Source: Euperipatoides rowelli (Eukaryota > Onychophora > Udeonychophora > Euonychophora > Peripatopsidae). From it: a stretch of 10,323 nucleotides of DNA. The translations under genes and the position numbers were made by a program. The stretch lies in assembly GCA_003024985.2 (NCBI GenBank), contig PXIH01S0019235.1; one strand, 5' to 3'. This document shows, piece after piece, positions 7,339 through 10,323 of the stretch. Below the pieces are notes generated by a model. The model had not been told where the DNA came from, searched no databases, and worked only from the letters and a program-made list of their open reading frames with translations. The first letter of the stretch is position 1, and every line of letters starts with the position of its first letter.

Positions 7339-8190
7339 TTACTCATCAAATTCTATTTTACAAAACATCATCCAAGTTTGCAAATTCTTTATCAGAACCA
7401 AGGAATTTAACGAGTCTATTTTTAAAAATGTTAAGTCCAGGTGAGGTAATGACGTAATTAGGGAATCTATTCCATAAGTTATATTTCTGTTAAAATATGA
7501 CTTATTGGCTTGTAGTGTCTTTGCATAAGGTTTTACAATTACTTGGCCATGCCTTTTTAAGTGATATCTACTAGATAAAGTAAAATGGTGATCAATGTTG
7601 TTCTCGATAACTATTTGTTTATACATATTAATTATATCACATCTGGTCATTCTTTGTAGTGGTGTTATTATTGGATATATTTTTTGAAGGCGGATTTTAT
7701 AAGGTAAATGATATAGTCCATGCATTTGTTTAGTCATATTTCGAAAGGCTCTTGTAAGTTTTAAAATATCTTTTTTATATATAAAGGAGATAGAGGTTAA
7801 GCAATAATCTATATAGCTTTGGATATATAATGGGTAGATGATTAAAAATATTTCAATTGTAATTAAACCAATGATATTTCTTAGTCTGGCAAATTGTGAA
7901 TGCATTTTGGAAGCACCTCCGTCTGCATTAACTGTAAAGGAGAAGTGATTATCAATAGATACTCCTAAATCAACATGAGTAGTCACCGTCTCAATTATTT
8001 GATCATTAACAGTATAGTAGTTAGTTTTAGGACGGTAAGCAATGTGCATGACTTAAGTTTTTGTAGCATTTATAACAAAATTGTTATCGCTACTCCAACT
8101 AGTAACTTTATCGAGGTCATTTTGTAAATCATTAATATCACTTCTACTTTGGATAGCCTTCATGATCTTGATATCGTCTGCTTCTCTATT
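7339..8190 (-). pseudogene. 5'-truncated CR1/Jockey-like LINE: reverse transcriptase C-terminal part
   Basis: About 284 codons in one frame with a single stop (TAA 8053-8055); this is the best preserved coding piece in the window. It begins at the RT motif C region, READDIKIMKAIQS (ADD at 8173-8181), followed by DLQNDLDKVTSWS and NFVINATKT. Then comes VDLGVSIDNHFSF, the h-x-DLGV-x-iD-x-x-lsF block of CR1/Jockey-group RTs. YIQSYIDYCLTSISF, RCDIINMYKQIV (the R-x-DLI-x-vYKi block), SSRYHLKRHGQ and TSLPHLDLTFLKIDSLNSL (the LP-x-x-v-x-x-x-sLNsFK end) follow. There is no zinc finger, unlike copy A. Everything upstream of motif C, including the endonuclease, is missing. The upstream junction near 8190 joins an ORF1 fragment of a different family in the same reading frame. 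Confidence 0.82.
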
Positions 8191-8209
8191 ACCATGTTTA
8201 GTTTGAGAA

Positions 8210-8746
8210 ACATAAGCCAGAGCTTCATTATTTTTCTTATAAATATTTGCATCCTTTTGTTCAATAGTATCCTACAAAGATGATAAATCACTTTTCTTTA
8301 CTAAGACATTCTTATAACTTCTTACAGAATCGTGCGAAGATGGCTTGTAGGCCCCACAGGAATGACACTGGATACCATATAATGAGCAACAATGGGATCT
8401 TCTGCTTTGCATTTGAAACATAGTTTTTGTTTCATAATTGAGATTCTATCCAACCTTTTAACCCTGCCACTGATTTAATTAAGTAGGGCATATCATCTAA
8501 AATCACATCATCCTTTAATGCAAACTTTAAATAAACCAGAGCTTTACTAAAAGACTTAGTATCATTTATTTTAAATTTCATTGGTTTGATAGTTAATACA
8601 GTGCTGAAGTCTTGTAAAATAGATTCAATTTCTTTAATAACGATTTTAGCAGGCATCCACAAGCTAGTTAAGTCGACAATATTTAATGATGGTAAAGTAT
8701 TTGCAAACAGAACATAATAATCTCCTAACCTGCTTAACAAACTGAA
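8210..8746 (-). pseudogene. ORF1-B: broken LINE ORF1 with zinc knuckles, family of copy A
   Basis: The open stretch 8740-8432 carries GDYYVLFANTLPSLN and LWMPAK (8645-8662), the same block as ORF1 of copy A. It continues with about 70 further residues including KALVYLKFALKDD and DDMPYLIKSVAGLKGW. This could be an RRM-like RNA-binding fold, but that is inference. After a stop at 8432-8434, another frame gives KQKLCFKC (C-x2-C at 8409-8420). A third frame gives HCCSLYGIQ, CHSC (8356-8367) and GAYKPSSHDSV, a second Cys/His knuckle. The tail (VRSYKNVLVKKSD, a TAG at 8272-8274, KNNEALAYVSQTKHGN) runs into the CR1-like RT. The 102-codon stretch starts at a TTG with a stop just upstream, so no true start is seen. 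Confidence 0.7.
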
Positions 8747-8752
8747 TCATTG

Positions 8753-8762
8753 TTTTTTTTTT
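8753..8762. repeat. T10 run (A10 in LINE sense) between EN-B and ORF1-B
   Basis: A short A-tract on the minus strand just after the endonuclease fragment and just before the ORF1 fragment. It could be a retrotransposon poly-A trace marking the junction of two insertions, or chance in A/T-rich DNA. Confidence 0.6.
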
Positions 8763-8765
8763 ACA

Positions 8766-9145
8766 TTATAATTGCATGGTTAAATTGTTCCCAAATTGAA
8801 ATTCAATAACTATACAAGCATGGTCAGAGAAATCAATTGGCCTGTTTACGTACTTAAAACTAAAATTACCAATAACCTTTGTAAAAGCATAATCCAGCCT
8901 ATTAGATGTTACAGCAAAATGAGTAGTTATGGAATTAATATGATACATTTTTGAAGTATCAATAAAATGTTTTTTTTTTGTAAATATTTATTTGAATCCT
9001 TGAAGTTCTCAATAGCAAAGACATTAAAATCCCCTGCAATGATTACATACTTCCTAGGGATACTATATCCAGGTAAAGAACCACTTTTTTTTTCTGATGG
9101 AGACATCACTTGATATCTAAATAACAGATAATTCAAAGTCAACAT
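8766..9145 (-). pseudogene. EN-B: broken LINE endonuclease fragment, family of copy A
   Basis: C-terminal two thirds of an AP-type endonuclease. YVIIAGDFNVFAI (GDFN at 9023-9034) is in one frame. After frameshifts, FIDTSKMYHINSITTHFAV and then NRLDYAFTKVIGNF and DFSDHACIVIEF (Ser-Asp-His at 8820-8828) follow in another. The layout parallels copy A's endonuclease (AGDFNV, FIEIAK, R-x-DY-x-F-x-K, SDH). The N-terminal LQET block is not seen; the sequence right of 9145 is not recognisable. ORF1-B lies downstream of this fragment, the reverse of the normal ORF1-EN order, so this is not one simple element. Confidence 0.72.
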
Positions 9146-9866
9146 TTTCCTTCAAAAGCAAAAATTCAGATGATCTGATGTATAGCTATGTAGATCTTGC
9201 CTATCCATAGACATGTTGTTGCTTACTGCCCTTTACTAACTTCACATGACACTAATTGATTAAATGAATCAATCAATAAACATGCATGTACCACATTTAC
9301 AGTGTATTCTTCAAAGTACTTCTTAACAATGTTCTTTGATTTACCTATTTAATTTACCTAATAAATAGCAATTTAAGCATTTTTAAAATAAAGTTATGAT
9401 TTAGATTAGATCTTTGAATAATTTGATCATTAGAAATTGTTTATTGAATTCAGTTTGAAGTGTGTCTAATAAAGTTATCATTAATACAAATCTTGGCAAT
9501 TGTTTTCTCCATTTACATACTCAACCAGAATATTTCATTGCCATGTACAACACTGAATACAGATAGAGGAGCACATGACAAAGTCTGAAATAAAAAAATG
9601 CCCAAGGCCTAATCTGACTATTTGCTTAATGAATAGCACTAATGATTCATTGAATCCCAATGCTTTTCTGAATCTTTACATCAAGCTCACATCTGCCTGA
9701 ATATAGTGAGTCGGTTGTGACTTGTTTTTGCAACTTGTTTCATTTATGTTAAATGTAAATGAAAAAAGTAATACATTGTTACCGATTTACAGCATTTACT
9801 TTTATATAAATGTACTTCTTTGTTTTATTTTATCTTTTAAATTTTTATCCCTCTTATTATAAGAAC
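9146..9866. other. Gene-free stretch
   Basis: A/T-rich with no open frame of note, no tandem repeat and no motif recognised on either strand. The part next to 9145 may hold an unrecognisable N-terminal piece of EN-B. Confidence 0.5.
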
Positions 9867-10273
9867 CTGGAGCACCTTTCTCCAACTGCACCATATATTT
9901 ACACACAGGTATTCCATCAGGAATACTCCCCATAATTCATTACTGGTAGTTCACCAGGAATACTGTGGCCTCCTTGCTCCAACTACTCCCCATAGTTACC
10001 ACTGGTATTCCACCAAGTATACTGTGAAACAACTTGTTTTAACTGCTCCCCATAGTTACACTGGTATTTCACCAGGAATACTATACAGCCACTTGCTCCA
10101 ACTGCTACCCATAATTCATTACTGGTAGTTCACCAGCAATACAGTTAACTGTGGAGCACCTTGCTCCAACTAATCTCCATAGTTACACCACTGTTATTCC
10201 ACCAGGAATACGGTGGAGCAACTTTATTGAACTGCTTATTGTAGTTATGACACTTGTATTTTACCAGGATTAC
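9867..10273 (+). repeat. Degenerate minisatellite, about 60-bp unit, 6-7 copies
   Basis: Unit pattern: GGAGCACCTTGCTCCAACTG, CTCCCCATAGTTACACTGG, then TATTCCACCAGGAATACTGT. Units start near 9867, 9965, 10024, 10083, 10144 and 10212, with a part unit at 9928-9964. Unit lengths are roughly 59-68 bp. Two units (around 9930 and 10111) share a variant, CATAATTCATTACTGGTAG, suggesting a higher-order duplication. Each unit contains two small dyads: GGAGCA..TGCTCC and GTATTCC-ACCA-GGAATAC. It is more G/C-rich than the rest of the window. Confidence 0.85.
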
Positions 10274-10280
10274 TCTATAC
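10273..10280. repeat. Candidate 8-bp target duplication of the hAT element
   Basis: CTCTATAC lies directly before the CAGAG terminus. An 8-bp duplication is typical for hAT elements, but the partner copy would be outside the window, so this is only a prediction. Confidence 0.35.
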
Positions 10281-10323
10281 CAGAGTTTCCCAAAGTGTTT
10301 ACCGCGGACCGGTAGTGGGCCTC
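10281..10323 (+). mobile_element. Terminus of a hAT-like DNA transposon, cut by window end
   Basis: The sequence CAGAGTTTCCCAAAGTGTTT followed by ACCGCGGACCGGTAGTGGGC closely resembles hAT-type termini, which commonly read CAG-x-G-x-TTCCCAAA followed by a CCGCGGACC block. The element would extend to the right. It interrupts the end of the minisatellite. Confidence 0.65.

Noticed and set aside
7275-7457. 60-codon plus-strand reading frame
   Set aside because: It overlaps the C-terminal coding end of the minus-strand CR1-like RT and shows no motif.
1-9145. Recoded stop codons (TAA/TAG read as Gln) as an explanation for the broken frames
   Set aside because: Several stops do fall at plausible Gln positions, including motif B, but others align with non-Gln positions and one is TGA. 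Frameshifts also break the same ORFs, so ordinary pseudogene decay explains more. The shared motif B TAG is kept as a finding.
9867-10273. CRISPR array
   Set aside because: The whole unit repeats without unique spacers, repeats are degenerate, no cas genes are near, and the context is eukaryotic transposon DNA.
1-10323. Host protein-coding exons, tRNA or rRNA
   Set aside because: Every recognisable coding block belongs to a retrotransposon. I saw no other conserved protein stretch and no RNA gene signature on either strand.

Overview
The window looks like AT-rich, non-coding nuclear DNA from an animal, most likely an invertebrate. The base composition is strongly A/T, there are long (ATT)n microsatellites, and three different LINE remnants, a Tc1/mariner-like MITE and a hAT end are packed together. 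I see no host protein gene, no RNA gene and no prokaryotic operon signals. The species cannot be named from this sequence.

Most of the window is a graveyard of non-LTR retrotransposons, nearly all on the minus strand. Reading from right to left: a broken apurinic endonuclease (about 9145-8766, 'EN-B'); a broken ORF1 with zinc knuckles (about 8746-8210, 'ORF1-B'); the 3' half of a CR1/Jockey-like reverse transcriptase (8190-7339); and then a nearly whole L1/Tx1-like LINE, 'copy A'. Copy A has ORF1 at 6535-5747, endonuclease at 5470-4790, reverse transcriptase at about 4400-2390 and a C-terminal zinc finger at 2286-1972. A further related reverse transcriptase, 'copy C' (about 1465-1), runs off the left edge. 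One small LINE C-terminal zinc-finger remnant (6925-7218) lies on the plus strand.

Copies A, B and C look like members of one LINE family. A and B share an ORF1 block ending in LWMPAK before the zinc knuckles and share endonuclease features. A and C share NIQN and KG-x-NIH-x-A in the reverse transcriptase, plus similarity at nucleotide level around motif B. All are dead: frameshifts and in-frame stops break every frame.

An 828-bp non-autonomous DNA transposon (2990-3817, flanked by TA) sits inside copy A's reverse transcriptase, exactly between catalytic motifs A and B, so it arrived after copy A. It has near-perfect terminal inverted repeats and several internal copies, in both orientations, of a short GGGGAAWACCGYG-like word.

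The right end holds a degenerate minisatellite with a unit of about 60 bp (9867-10273). It is followed by what looks like the first 43 bp of a hAT transposon (10281 to the window end). The stretch 9146-9866 holds nothing I recognise.
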